64,000 bases of DNA from Microcoleus sp. FACHB-68 (GTDB lineage Bacteria; Cyanobacteriota; Cyanobacteriia; Cyanobacteriales; Oscillatoriaceae). Made by a program: the position numbers and the translations under genes. The notes under the pieces were generated by a model. The model was not told the DNA's origin. It ran no database searches and saw nothing but the letters and a program-made list of their open reading frames with translations. Every line of letters begins with the position of its first letter. Position 1 is the first letter of the stretch. The stretch is from positions 310,001 through 374,000 of the forward strand of contig NZ_JACJOT010000006.1 in NCBI RefSeq assembly GCF_014695715.1. The letters run 5' to 3'. Of the stretch, positions 7,594-16,438 are shown piece by piece.

Positions 7594-9123
7594 CTACAGT
7601 CTGCGCCACCGCCGGCCATCGCGTTCCATCATCTGTTCGGCTTCTGTTGGCTCCCAGGTGCCCGCCTCGTACTGGGGAATCGTGGCGGGATCAGTGGGCG
7701 ATTCCCAGGCGGTGAGTGCGGGACTGACGACTCGCCAAGCTTCTTCCACTTCATCGCCACGGGTGAACAGTGTTTGATCGCCTAACATACAATCGATCAG
7801 CAGCCGGTCATAAGCATCGCCTGAAGTTTTGCCAAACGTTGAACCGTAGCTAAAATCCATATCTACCGATCGCGTCCGCAAATCTGTTCCTGGCGTCTTC
7901 ACTTCAAAACGCAAGGAAATGCCCTCATTCGGCTGAATTCGCATCGTCAGTACATTCGGGCTTGCCTGTTGGGCGGCTGACTGAAAGATTAAAAATGGCA
8001 CTTCGCGGAACTGAATCGCAATTTCCGTAACTTTTTTCGGTAAGCGTTTGCCGGTTCGCAGATAGAAAGGCACACCTTGCCAGCGCCAGTTATCCACCTG
8101 CAACTTCATAGCGACATAAGTGGGGGTGATCGAGTTGGGGTTGACGCCCGGTTCTTCCCGATATCCCGGTACGGGTTCGCCTTTCATCCAGCCGGCTGAG
8201 TATTGCCCTCGAACCGCTGCGGCTTCCAGGTTGCGGAGATCCGCTAAGTGAGTTGCCTGGAGCACTTTCATTTTTTCTGTGCGGATACTGTCGGCGCTTA
8301 GGGAGTTGGGCGCTTCCATCGCCGTCAGGCAGAACAGTTGCATCAGGTGATTTTGCACCATGTCGCGCAACGCCCCAGAGGTTTCGTAGTAGCCGGCTCG
8401 ATCTTCTACCCCTACGGTTTCTGCGACGGTAATCTGAACGTGATCGACAAATTGCCGGTTCCACAACGGTTCAAAGATGGCATTGGCAAACCGAAACACC
8501 AAAAGGTTTTGGACGGTTTCTTTACCCAAATAGTGGTCGATGCGGTAAATCTGATTTTCTTTGCAGACTTGTTGCACCACCCGGTTGAGAGACTGAGCTG
8601 AACCCAAGTCCCGCCCAAAAGGTTTTTCAATCACCAAGCGGGTTTTCGTCGCATCTGCCAGCATCCCCGAAGTCCCTAGCTGGCGAATGGCTTCTGGGAA
8701 GAATTTGGGGGAAACCGAGAGGTAGAACACTCGGTTGCCGCGCGTCCCCCGTTTGCCGTCCAGTTCGCTTAAAAAAGCTTTGAGTTTTTGGTAGCTTTCC
8801 GGGTTGTCGATGTCACCGGAACAGTAATACAAACCTTCGGAGAAATCTTGCCACAGAGCCTCAGAGCCAATGCCATCGGAAAACTGTTCGACGCCTTCGC
8901 GCATTTGCTCTCGGAAGTAGTCGTGGCTCCAATCGCGCCGTGCAACGCCCACAATGGTCATTTCCGACGGCAGTCGTCTCTCGCGTTTTAGGTGATAAAT
9001 TGCCGGCACGAGTTTACGTTGAGTCAAGTCTCCCGACGCCCCGAAAATAACCAAAATTAAAGGTTCCGGGGTTCGTTCTTGAGTCAATCCTACGCGCAGG
9101 GGATTTTCTAATACTGCTACCAT
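7594..9123 (-). CDS. zwf: Glucose-6-phosphate 1-dehydrogenase
   Basis: Oxidises glucose-6-phosphate to 6-phosphogluconolactone with NADP; this is the entry step of the oxidative pentose phosphate pathway, the main route of sugar breakdown in the dark. The full-length 509-residue protein has the nucleotide-binding [10 protein letters not shown] at residues 28-37 and the catalytic RIDHYLGKE at 194-202. The C-terminal half contains [11 protein letters not shown] and the family end [12 protein letters not shown]. It is preceded directly by the stop codon of a coiled-coil remnant (TAG-ATG, no gap) and lies downstream of fbp and tal. It is followed by its activator gene opcA. Confidence 0.98.
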   Translation of the reverse strand: MVAVLENPLRVGLTQERTPEPLILVIFGASGDLTQRKLVPAIYHLKRERRLPSEMTIVGVARRDWSHDYFREQMREGVEQFSDGIGSEALWQDFSEGLYYCSGDIDNPESYQKLKAFLSELDGKRGTRGNRVFYLSVSPKFFPEAIRQLGTSGMLADATKTRLVIEKPFGRDLGSAQSLNRVVQQVCKENQIYRIDHYLGKETVQNLLVFRFANAIFEPLWNRQFVDHVQITVAETVGVEDRAGYYETSGALRDMVQNHLMQLFCLTAMEAPNSLSADSIRTEKMKVLQATHLADLRNLEAAAVRGQYSAGWMKGEPVPGYREEPGVNPNSITPTYVAMKLQVDNWRWQGVPFYLRTGKRLPKKVTEIAIQFREVPFLIFQSAAQQASPNVLTMRIQPNEGISLRFEVKTPGTDLRTRSVDMDFSYGSTFGKTSGDAYDRLLIDCMLGDQTLFTRGDEVEEAWRVVSPALTAWESPTDPATIPQYEAGTWEPTEAEQMMERDGRRWRRL

Positions 9124-9345
9124 CTACCTTCCTCGTTCTATGACTTCCAGTCTTGCTAATACAGCTTCATATTTTGCCGTCATCTCTTCAAGCTGATGCG
9201 GAACGGTTTGATCTTTTGCCGTCATCTCTTCAAGTTGCTGAGTTTGAGAATTGATTGGCCCCTGATACTCAGTCTTGATTTCAGCCCGAACTTCTTCTGT
9301 TATTTTTGCCCCCTCCAGCCAGCCGGCAGGATACTTCCTAGGGCA
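9124..9345 (-). pseudogene. Remnant of a coiled-coil coding frame upstream of zwf
   Basis: The minus frame ending in TAG at 9126-9124 reads like protein: PAGWLEGAKITEEVRAEIK, then LEEMTAK twice (from two near-identical 25-bp DNA segments at about 9175 and 9217), then KYEAVLARLEVIERGR. The only ATG starts are internal. Farther upstream the coding signal moves to another phase (IRDALGSILPAGW), implying a frameshift. It resembles the charged coiled-coil C-terminus of a larger lost protein. It may also be plain leader DNA of zwf, so confidence is low. Confidence 0.35.
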
Positions 9346-9460
9346 TCGCGAATTAAGGGAGAGAATTGGGTTTGGGAATTGGAAATCGAGGATGGATGAA
9401 GGGCAGCAGACTCGCCACTGCCTAAACTCCTCTTGCCCAATTCCCTACCGTTCCTCTCAC

Positions 9461-10600
9461 TTACACCGGCGCTAACTTGTCCACTTTGTCTTGCAGGGAT
9501 TTTGTCAGGGACTGGAAGGGCGTAACGAATTTATCGATCCCTTCTACTAGAAGTTCTGTCATGACTTCATCAAGATTGATCCCCAACTTCGGCAGTTCTT
9601 CTGCCAGCTTATAAGCCCCTTCCACATCGGTTTCGATGCGGCTGGCGGCGTCGCAGTGATCCGCACAGGCTTCAATGGTTGCCGGCGGCATGGTGTTAAC
9701 GGTGTCAGGGCCGACGAGTTCATCGACGTAGAGGACATCGCTGTAACTGGGGTCTTTGGTGCCGGTGGAAGCCCACAACAGCCGCTGCACTTTTGCGCCT
9801 TTGGCTGCCAAGGCTTTCCAGCGATCAGTTTTGATGATCTCTTTGTATTTCTGGTAAGCGAGCTTGGCATTGGCGATGGCAAATTTGCCTTTCATTTGGC
9901 GTAACCGCTCTTTCTCGGCTTCGTCACTTGCGGCTGCGATCAGCTTGTCCAGACGGGCATCGACATTGATATCAATGCGGCTGATGAAGAAACTGGCAAC
10001 GGATGCGACGTTAGAAATGTCTTGGCCGGCAGCAAGGCGATCTTCTAACCCGCGAATATAGGCCCAGGCACTCTCTACATAACTGTCAACGGAGAACAGT
10101 AAGGTCACGTTAACGTTGATGCCGGCGGCTATGACTTTTTCCACGGCTTTTAAGCCTTCGGGTGTGCCAGGGATTTTAATCATCACGTTTTCCCGACCGA
10201 TGGCTTCGTAATAGCTGTTGGCTGCTTCCAGTGTCTGTTCGCTATTGTGGGCCATGTTGGGCGGCACTTCAATACTCACGTATCCATCTAAACCGTTGGA
10301 CTCGTGATAGACGCCGCGCAAGATATCGCAGGCGTTGCGAATATCTTCAAACACCAGGGATTCATAAATCTGTTGAATCGATTTACCGGCTTTGATCCCG
10401 GCTTCGATATCCGCATCGTAGGCGGCATTGCCGACGATCGCTTTTTCAAAAATCGCTGGGTTGGAGGTGATCCCCATGATGCCGCGCGATTCAATCATCT
10501 CTTTCAGTTCGCCAGATTCGATAATACTGCGGCTCAAATTATCCATCCAGATACTTTGACCGTATTCTTGTCCGATCTGCAATAAAGGATTGTTTGTCAT
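9461..10600 (-). CDS. tal: Transaldolase
   Basis: Transfers a three-carbon dihydroxyacetone unit between sugar phosphates in the non-oxidative pentose phosphate pathway. At 379 residues it belongs to the longer TalB/Tal-like subfamily. Visible motifs are GITSNPAIFEKAI near residue 43 and the Schiff-base lysine in VMIKIPGTPEG (K142). The later block LLWASTGTKDPSYSDVLYVDELVGPDTVNTMPP is highly conserved. It lies between fbp (upstream, 92 bp) and zwf on the same strand, the cyanobacterial arrangement for coordinated dark carbon metabolism. Confidence 0.97.
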   Translation of the reverse strand: MTNNPLLQIGQEYGQSIWMDNLSRSIIESGELKEMIESRGIMGITSNPAIFEKAIVGNAAYDADIEAGIKAGKSIQQIYESLVFEDIRNACDILRGVYHESNGLDGYVSIEVPPNMAHNSEQTLEAANSYYEAIGRENVMIKIPGTPEGLKAVEKVIAAGINVNVTLLFSVDSYVESAWAYIRGLEDRLAAGQDISNVASVASFFISRIDINVDARLDKLIAAASDEAEKERLRQMKGKFAIANAKLAYQKYKEIIKTDRWKALAAKGAKVQRLLWASTGTKDPSYSDVLYVDELVGPDTVNTMPPATIEACADHCDAASRIETDVEGAYKLAEELPKLGINLDEVMTELLVEGIDKFVTPFQSLTKSLQDKVDKLAPV

Positions 10601-10692
10601 TGTTGTTCTCGGTTAAATTTTGACGATTTGTACTGGTTGTATTGTGGAAGCTTTGATGAGTGAATTTGGGATTGTAGATTACCAATCTCAAA

Positions 10693-11763
10693 TTAACTGA
10701 CGGCTGAATGCTGATTTTTACGTGTTTTTTCTTCAGCTCGCTCTTTAATGAACGACTCTACCTGTTCCACATCATCCTGACTGCCGATGATCAGAGGGGT
10801 ACGAGCATGAATTTTTTCCGCCACCACATCTAAGATATCTTGGGTGCCGGTGCTCGCCCGCCCGCCGGCTTGCTCGATTAAAAACGCTAAGGGAGCGGTT
10901 TCGTAGAGCAAGCGCAGTTTGCCTTCCGGTTTTTTGACTGTACCGGGATACAAAAACACGCCGCCTTGAAACAGGATGCGGTGGAAGTCTCCCACCAGTG
11001 CGCCGCCATAGCGGGCAGTATAGCCTTCATGACGGTGGACGTAGCGGATGTAGTCCCGGATCGATTCCTCCCACTGCCAGAAGTTGCCTTCGTTGACGCT
11101 GTAAATGGAACCGTGCTTGGGAACGCGGATGTTTTCATGGGAGAGGATGAATTCACCTAAGCTGGGATCGAGGGTGAAGGCATGAACGCCGGTGCCGATC
11201 GAATAAACCAGCATGGTGCTTGGGCCATAGAGAATGTAGCCGGCGGCAATTTGCTTCCGTCCGTTTTGCAGCAAGTCGAGGGCTTCTCCATTCTCATCGT
11301 TTCCTTCTTGCTGGCGAATGGCGAAGATGGAACCCAGATTCAGATTGATATCTAGATTGGAAGAACCATCTATGGGGTCGTAGAGGAGGGTATAGCGTCC
11401 AATGGGGCAGTTTTCTGGAATGTAGTAGGGTTTTTCCATCTCCTCGGATGCCAAGCGACACACAAGGCCGCTTTGCTTGAATACTGAGATAAAAACCTCA
11501 TTGGCATAGACATCCATTTTTTTGACGGTTTCTCCCTGCACATTCACCTCGCCAGTGAATCCTAGGGCACCTTCAAGTAACCCAGCCCGACTGAGCCGGC
11601 GAGAAATCAGCTTAGCTGCGAGGGCTATGCGATTCATGATGGCGCTGAGATCCTGAGCGTCTGAAGAGAAGCTATGGAGTTGCTCCAAGACGTGACGCGA
11701 TAGCGTCTTACAATCGTGATCCAAAGCGTATTCCTGCGCTACAGGCTGATTGGGTTCTGCCAT
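10693..11763 (-). CDS. fbp: Fructose-1,6-bisphosphatase, class I
   Basis: Hydrolyses fructose-1,6-bisphosphate to fructose-6-phosphate in gluconeogenesis and carbon recycling into the pentose phosphate pathway. The 356-residue protein shows the metal-binding block [24 protein letters not shown] and the substrate-binding stretch [21 protein letters not shown]. The terminal family motif [13 protein letters not shown] is also present. It is the first gene of the fbp-tal-zwf-opcA cluster; the promoter should lie in the long spacer after 11764. Confidence 0.97.
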   Translation of the reverse strand: MAEPNQPVAQEYALDHDCKTLSRHVLEQLHSFSSDAQDLSAIMNRIALAAKLISRRLSRAGLLEGALGFTGEVNVQGETVKKMDVYANEVFISVFKQSGLVCRLASEEMEKPYYIPENCPIGRYTLLYDPIDGSSNLDINLNLGSIFAIRQQEGNDENGEALDLLQNGRKQIAAGYILYGPSTMLVYSIGTGVHAFTLDPSLGEFILSHENIRVPKHGSIYSVNEGNFWQWEESIRDYIRYVHRHEGYTARYGGALVGDFHRILFQGGVFLYPGTVKKPEGKLRLLYETAPLAFLIEQAGGRASTGTQDILDVVAEKIHARTPLIIGSQDDVEQVESFIKERAEEKTRKNQHSAVS

Positions 11764-12625
11764 TGTTTTTAATCCTCCCTATCGATAAGCGCACTCGTGT
11801 TGGAGGAAAGCCGCAGCCGGTTGCTTCGCTTGGCCCGCAATGCTCGGTCAGTCCTCACTTACTATCTTAGGGAGGCATTTCAGAACAGGTGGTTAACTTT
11901 AGATGAACTAAAGAAACTTTATCATTCCCTACTTCGGTGAGTCTCTTCGCTTATGCCAGCTCGATTGCTGAATGGGAGACTGAATGGGCAGTGCATCTTC
12001 ACTAAGGAGGAAATCGTTTGGGAATGTGGGTGATATTCATTGCGATACTCAAATCTTTTGGTCGTTAGTGCCGGCACATCCTCAACTCACCCAGGCTGTT
12101 CAGGCGCTTGGGCGTTAATTTCGTCTTATCAATTTACTAGCCGGCATACGTGATAGGGCGGTTCTCAATTAGCTGAAATATTGGGGAAGTCAGAAAGACT
12201 TTGGGGGGAAGCCCCCCAGACCCCCCATTGGGGAGGCAGTATCCTATGTGCTGTGCCATCCCCATAACTGCCGTGGACGGTTGCGTCCCCCAAACCCCCT
12301 CCAAAAGGAGCGATCTGCTGAGTGTCAATACCCTAAAGGGTGATTCTGAATGAGTTATTAGAATTTGAAATTTTAGATTGAACACAAGTGAAAATTGCTG
12401 TATCTGTTTCGCCGGCACTTCAGCAGTTTAAAGTCGTGGCAGCTTTGAAATAAGAGGCCGGTTTAATCGCTCTTGTTAAAATAAAATTCTGTTTAAAGTA
12501 ATATAAATTATAGAAAATTCTCTTTTATATTTTATATTGGGTTTAGTTAGCTGTTAAATAGTGCTTTTTGGCGTTAAATAAAGAGCGAATTAGCTGAACT
12601 AAGCAACAGAGAAAAAATAAAACAA
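11764..12625. other. Long intergenic region upstream of fbp with a G/C-run repeat
   Basis: About 860 bp without a credible complete gene. It must contain the fbp promoter, though no clear consensus was recognised. Around 12020-12118 a short plus-strand frame (VGDIHCDTQIFWSLVPAHP) looks faintly coding and may be a relic. At 12200-12302 there is a repeat rich in G and C runs, including GGGGGG-AAG-CCCCCC, of a kind scattered through large cyanobacterial genomes. The final 200 bp is AT-rich. Confidence 0.5.
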
Positions 12626-12652
12626 AAGGTCTGCCTAGAATTGGCAGACCTT
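12626..12652 (-). terminator. Rho-independent terminator of the 71-residue protein gene
   Basis: Perfect 10-bp stem AAGGTCTGCC / GGCAGACCTT with a 7-nt loop. On the minus strand it is followed by TTGTTTTATTTTTTC. It lies 30 bp past the stop of the gene at 12683. Confidence 0.88.
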
Positions 12653-12682
12653 GCGATTACTCAGTTTAAGTTAAACGAAATG

Positions 12683-12898
12683 TTAGTCAATGGTAATTGA
12701 CTGAGGGCCACTGCTGTTGCCGTTGTTGTCTCTACCGGCAGATGTGTAGGTGGTGGTGCCGGCTTGCTTATCAAGCCAGCTTTTAACCGGCTCATCAGAA
12801 AGGTTAAGCCGGAGAATGCCGGAAAAGAATCCCCCCATGAAAGCAACGGGATTTTGGGCGAGTTCTTTAAAAACTGGTGTCAGTTCGTCAAGGAACAT
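12683..12898 (-). CDS. Small conserved cyanobacterial protein of unknown function
   Basis: A 71-residue protein beginning MFLDELTPVFKELAQNP and continuing VAFMGGFFSGILRLNLSDEPVKSWLD, with a disordered polar tail (TTTYTSAGRDNNGNSSG). The N-terminal 45 residues form an amphipathic or weakly membrane-associated segment with FMGGFFSGI at its centre. It resembles short uncharacterised proteins known from many cyanobacteria. A strong terminator follows it. It is transcribed alone, downstream of nrdJ by 91 bp on the same strand. No function is proposed. Confidence 0.75.
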   Translation of the reverse strand: MFLDELTPVFKELAQNPVAFMGGFFSGILRLNLSDEPVKSWLDKQAGTTTYTSAGRDNNGNSSGPQSITID

Positions 12899-12989
12899 GG
12901 GAAGTCTCCTAATCGTGCCGGTGTGTTTGCGTCCTCTGGTATCCTAGCGCGTTCCTAGGGGGCAGTGGCGGGGGAGTGGCTAATTGTAC

Positions 12990-14060
12990 TTACTCAGGTT
13001 TTTGCTCTGGCATCAGACATTTATCTGAATCACAACCGGCAGGACCGGCATCCGGCATTTCCCCTGAATCATAACGCTTGAGCGCAGCGAGGAAATTATC
13101 GGTTTGGCGACGAATCAGCACTTCTTGCATTAACCGCTCATAGGTTGACTTATCCACCGGCTCAAATGGCAAGCGCGGGAAGGCTTGCAGAGAGTCAAAA
13201 CGCGCCAGAAGTGCGACTGAAATATAACCTTCGTCGTCTCGGATCGCTTCATAAATCTGCGTTCCCAAGGCTTCTATTTCACTCTCGCGCAATTCAATCG
13301 TTGCTGATGTGTTATGTCGCACATAGAATTTTTGAACTTGCATATAAAAGTCCATTTGTGCGAGTGCAGAAAACTGGTTGATGTCGATTTCATCAGCACC
13401 TGGTAAATCAGCCCAAGGGACAGCAACGGGAATTTCTACCAGCCATTCTGAACACCGGGGATCAAACGGATCGTTTAGAAGATTGCCGTTTTCATCTTTG
13501 TCAGATTGTGAAGGAATCACACTGTAACCGTAGTCAATACAAGCCAGTGCAACCGGGTCATTTTTCCGGAATGTAATGCGCCGAATAAATCGTTGCGCTT
13601 TGGGGGGATGCCAACCCGGACTTGCACTTGTCAGTAAGGATTTTGTGCCAGATGGTTGCACAGTCGTGCAGCGATTCGGGCGCTTCAATCCGTGCCGGTC
13701 ACAGTAATCCCACACCACGCGATTCACAATATCTTTCCAGCGAGTGAGATACTCCTGTTCCTGCCGTTTAAACTCCACTCCTTGTGGTGTTGCCGGTCGT
13801 CCTTCTTGCCACCAGCGCAGCCAGTCTACGCCAAAGGCATTCACGAAGAAGTCGAACAAGCCGGTGAAGGAAACTCCTACAATCGGGTCTAATTCCCGGC
13901 TGTATTGATAGCGGGGTTCAATGAATTTGTGATTGAGCAATACCGCGACGGATAATGCGCCGGCGGTAAAGGCGTCCTCAATTTCTTTTTCGTTTTTCGG
14001 ATTAATTTGATTTAAGTGAACCTCCGCAAGATTGCAGTGAAAATTAGAGCCAATAATTTC
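12990..14060 (-). CDS. nrdJ: Class II ribonucleotide reductase, 3' exon
   Basis: Second exon (356 residues) of the intron-split nrdJ gene. It begins with the codon for the active-site Glu: EIIGSNFHCNLAEVHLNQ is the direct continuation of NPCG from the 5' exon. The frame is open through 14060 although no start codon exists before 13940. It includes the conserved TTVQPSGTKSLLTSASPGWHP loop near 13640 and ends near the C-terminal Cys in GCDSDKCLMPEQK, the likely thioredoxin-reactive cysteines. Without splicing this exon has no start signal, so the intron must be removed for a functional enzyme. Confidence 0.93.
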   Translation of the reverse strand, partial: EIIGSNFHCNLAEVHLNQINPKNEKEIEDAFTAGALSVAVLLNHKFIEPRYQYSRELDPIVGVSFTGLFDFFVNAFGVDWLRWWQEGRPATPQGVEFKRQEQEYLTRWKDIVNRVVWDYCDRHGLKRPNRCTTVQPSGTKSLLTSASPGWHPPKAQRFIRRITFRKNDPVALACIDYGYSVIPSQSDKDENGNLLNDPFDPRCSEWLVEIPVAVPWADLPGADEIDINQFSALAQMDFYMQVQKFYVRHNTSATIELRESEIEALGTQIYEAIRDDEGYISVALLARFDSLQAFPRLPFEPVDKSTYERLMQEVLIRRQTDNFLAALKRYDSGEMPDAGPAGCDSDKCLMPEQKPE

Positions 14061-14386
14061 CAGTTTTGTTATCCTAAAGGCTTTTTATCCTTTAGTTCTA
14101 CTGCTTTATTTTTGCAGTAGCTCCGCGTACCTTTTGCGCGTAATTCCTCTAATAATAGAGGAGTGCCTTTCTGTTACATGGTTAACCTGTAACTATCTGG
14201 CATCTTGTTTTCGCGCCCCCACACTCTTGGAGAGATTATATTCTAAATAACTTTTTTTATTGTCATCTAGTTTCACTCTCTACGCTGTACGGTGTCAAAA
14301 GCGTTTTAGTTCTTCTGATTACCACGGGATTAGCATTTCAGCTTTCCCCGTATTTGCGGGGTTTTTAACGTGAGGCAAAATTATCT
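14061..14386 (-). ncRNA. Group I intron (326 nt) in nrdJ
   Basis: The 5' exon ends in U (CCGUGUGGU) and the intron ends in G, as group I splicing requires. The exon end pairs with the internal guide GCCUCACG at 14376-14369: seven of eight positions pair, with the hallmark U·G at the splice site and one U-U mismatch (P1). The 3' exon start GAAAUU pairs with AAUUUU immediately 5' of the guide (P10). A P2-like hairpin CCCCG / CGGGG follows at 14346-14361. The AACUAGAUGAC and AGAUAGUUAC segments could form P7. There is no homing-endonuclease ORF. Group I introns are established in cyanobacterial ribonucleotide reductase genes. Catalytic-core details were not folded by program. Confidence 0.9.
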
Positions 14387-15634
14387 ACCACACGGGTTTA
14401 AGCCCAAACGGGCTAATCGATGCTCTAACTCCTGTTCTGGCATATTCGGATAGCTTGTGTGGAACCATTCCTTAATCGTTCCTTCTTGATAAGCTTTCAG
14501 AAATGCCTTTTTCGTTTCTTGATCCGACAATAAATCATTATTAGCTCTGGCGATGGCTTCACCGGCCCACTGAATTGCACCCTCGCCGGAATAATATTGT
14601 TTCCGCACCGCTTCTGTTGTTTCTTCCAGAGTGGGTTTAGAGTGGAAAACTCTGGTGTGGTTTGCCATCCGCAGCGCATCTCTTTCGGGGTCAATTCGCC
14701 AGTTCCCGTTTTCATCTTGCTGCCAGAGATTCGTTTTAGCGCCGGCAAACAAATCATCCTCGCTTGAACCTTGTCTCATGCCAGCTGATCTTCGCACGTT
14801 GCCGGCCACCACCACCACCGCTGCTTCATCAATCAGCACACAACACTCAACTGAGTTAAGCTGCCGGCCTAATGCTTTATTCAAAATTGCGGCGCAACGC
14901 TCATATAACTCTGGTAACTTAATCGGATTTGCGACCCCACCAAACCCTTTTAAGGGTTCTCCCGCCGGCCTGACATCACTAATATTAATGATGACTTTAA
15001 CTTCGTCTGAAAAACGCTCATCTGTTGACAATTCTAGCAAAGTTTGATAAGACTTTACCCAACCTTGACGAGAATCTCCAACATGAATTAATACCTCGTT
15101 TCCAGTGATTTTGACTTCTGATTTTTCACGGCGATTTTGTGCGGGAGTTAAGCCGATTTCGCCTTGAATTTCAACATTGAGCCGATTGCGAATTGCCGGC
15201 AATTGGTTGATATACTTCGGTTCGAGGACTGCGCCGGTGCCACAACCCATCATTGCCAAATCCATCAGCAGACCAAAGGCACGCCAGTCAGCGATGTTTG
15301 TTGATGAACAGTTGTACGCACCTGAGAAATTTTGGGATTGCTCAATCCATTCGCTGCCCCCAACCCACAGCCAGCGCCCGGAGGTAAGCGCTTTGAGCCG
15401 GCGCTGCATCTGCATCAAAAGTTCAATTTCATCCGGGGTGAGTTTGCCAAGTTTCGCCAACCCCCCCACAGTGCGCTCACACACCTCTTCCCAGGTCTCT
15501 CGACCGGCTGCTGTGCGGCGGCTGTACGTTCTAAAAAATACCGGATTGGCTGCCGGTGCCGTTTCGGGAAACTCGCCGGTTGGGCGTGTGCGCTCTAATT
15601 CTCGAACCATAAGTCTTATCGGGTCAGGACACAT
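14387..15634 (-). CDS. nrdJ: Adenosylcobalamin-dependent (class II) ribonucleoside-triphosphate reductase, 5' exon
   Basis: Reduces ribonucleotides to deoxyribonucleotides using a thiyl radical generated from adenosylcobalamin, needing no oxygen or metal-radical subunit. This exon encodes residues 1-416 of a joined 772-residue protein, the right size for monomeric NrdJ. Recognisable blocks are FFRTYSRR near residue 32, SGAYNCSSTNIADWRAFG (substrate-site Cys), MMGCGTGAVLEPKYI and VRRSAGMRQGSSEDD. It ends with LNPCG. N413 and C415 are the catalytic Asn and radical Cys of the N-x-C-x-E motif. Unspliced translation adds one Arg codon and stops at TAA in the intron. The B12 requirement matches the presence of cobB in the window. 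Confidence 0.95.
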
Positions 15635-16438
15635 CAGTAGATCATGACTATATCAGATATGGGGTTTAAACCTTTTGAAAAGGGTCATTGTGCGCTAGCT
15701 ATAGAGGTTCTGGGGTTGCCGGTTTTTAGGACTAATTCTGTGTAAAGCCAGAGTTCCTTGAGGTATGGTGGAAGGGGCTATTTGATGTCAAGTATTTTAG
15801 TTGACAACATTTATACAAATAGAGTTTTTGCCGGCAAGATTGCGGTCAAATCCTAAGCTAAACCCTGAGAGACAAATCCTGCCCAATTATAGGGACTGAC
15901 AAAGGGCAAGGGTTGCCGGCAAAGTCGTCGTAATCGCAATCGCTGACGCTCAACAATTTCTGTTTGATTTTCTCCCCATTACCAATGAGACAATCGAGAA
16001 AAAAAAGTGATTTTAGACGCCACCGGAAACATTGAAACCGTGATGGGATTTGACCCTCACTTTCAATCTTTTCAGCAGCCGCATGGCAAAATAGAAGTTT
16101 CTCCTAGTCACTCTGCCAGCTTATTTGTGCTTTGGTTTACGCTTCTATTGGCTCAAGCGCTTATGTTTTGGAAGCAAAAAAAGTAAAGAATAGCCTGCAA
16201 AGTTATGCAACAGTGCAAACCTTCAGAGTCGCCAAGCGTTAAAACCAGCTCAATTAGCGAGCATTGTGGTGCCGATGGCGGAACGTTAGTTGTCGCATAA
16301 CTTTTTAAAATTGGTATAATCTCAAGAGCAAAATTGTTGAAAAGCCGGCAGCCCACAATCAAGAGACAGCCTCGGCATCCTGCTCGACTTCTAGATATCT
16401 CTCACCGTCATGATTAGAATAAGAGTAATTTTTGTTCA
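15635..16438. other. Intergenic region between nrdJ and a glycosidase-like gene
   Basis: Divergent promoter space of about 800 bp. TGTCAA and TTGACA at 15786-15806 form an inverted repeat separated by 9 bp and present a TTGACA-type -35 box on both strands; no convincing -10 box was seen. The only coding-like part is the decayed frame at about 15900-16186, listed separately. Confidence 0.5.
16007..16186 (+). pseudogene. Decayed small membrane-protein gene (frameshift at a poly-A run)
   Basis: A 59-codon frame from a GTG reads VILDATGNIETVMGFDPHF and ends with a single hydrophobic helix (LFVLWFTLLLAQALMFW) and KQKK. Directly upstream, another phase reads AQQFLFDFLPITNETIEKKK up to a run of eight A. 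A one-base change in that run would fuse both into one frame beginning near 15900. This pattern suggests a formerly longer protein with a C-terminal membrane anchor and Lys tail. The family is not recognised. Confidence 0.35.

Noticed and set aside
12137-12418. 93-residue minus frame upstream of fbp
   Set aside because: It runs through the G/C-run repeat and has no coding-like composition.
13941-14380. Intein as explanation of the nrdJ gap
   Set aside because: The gap has stops in all minus frames in the intron core and shows P1/P10 pairings; inteins need an open frame.
14061-14386. Group II intron, because the exon end reads GTGTGG
   Set aside because: There is no domain V or VI and the boundaries fit group I (U at 5' site, G at 3' end) exactly.
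14631-15047. 138-residue plus frame
   Set aside because: Antisense to nrdJ exon 1, which is strongly conserved.
15635-15960. Possible cobalamin riboswitch upstream of nrdJ
   Set aside because: I looked for the B12 box and found only weak, scattered matches.
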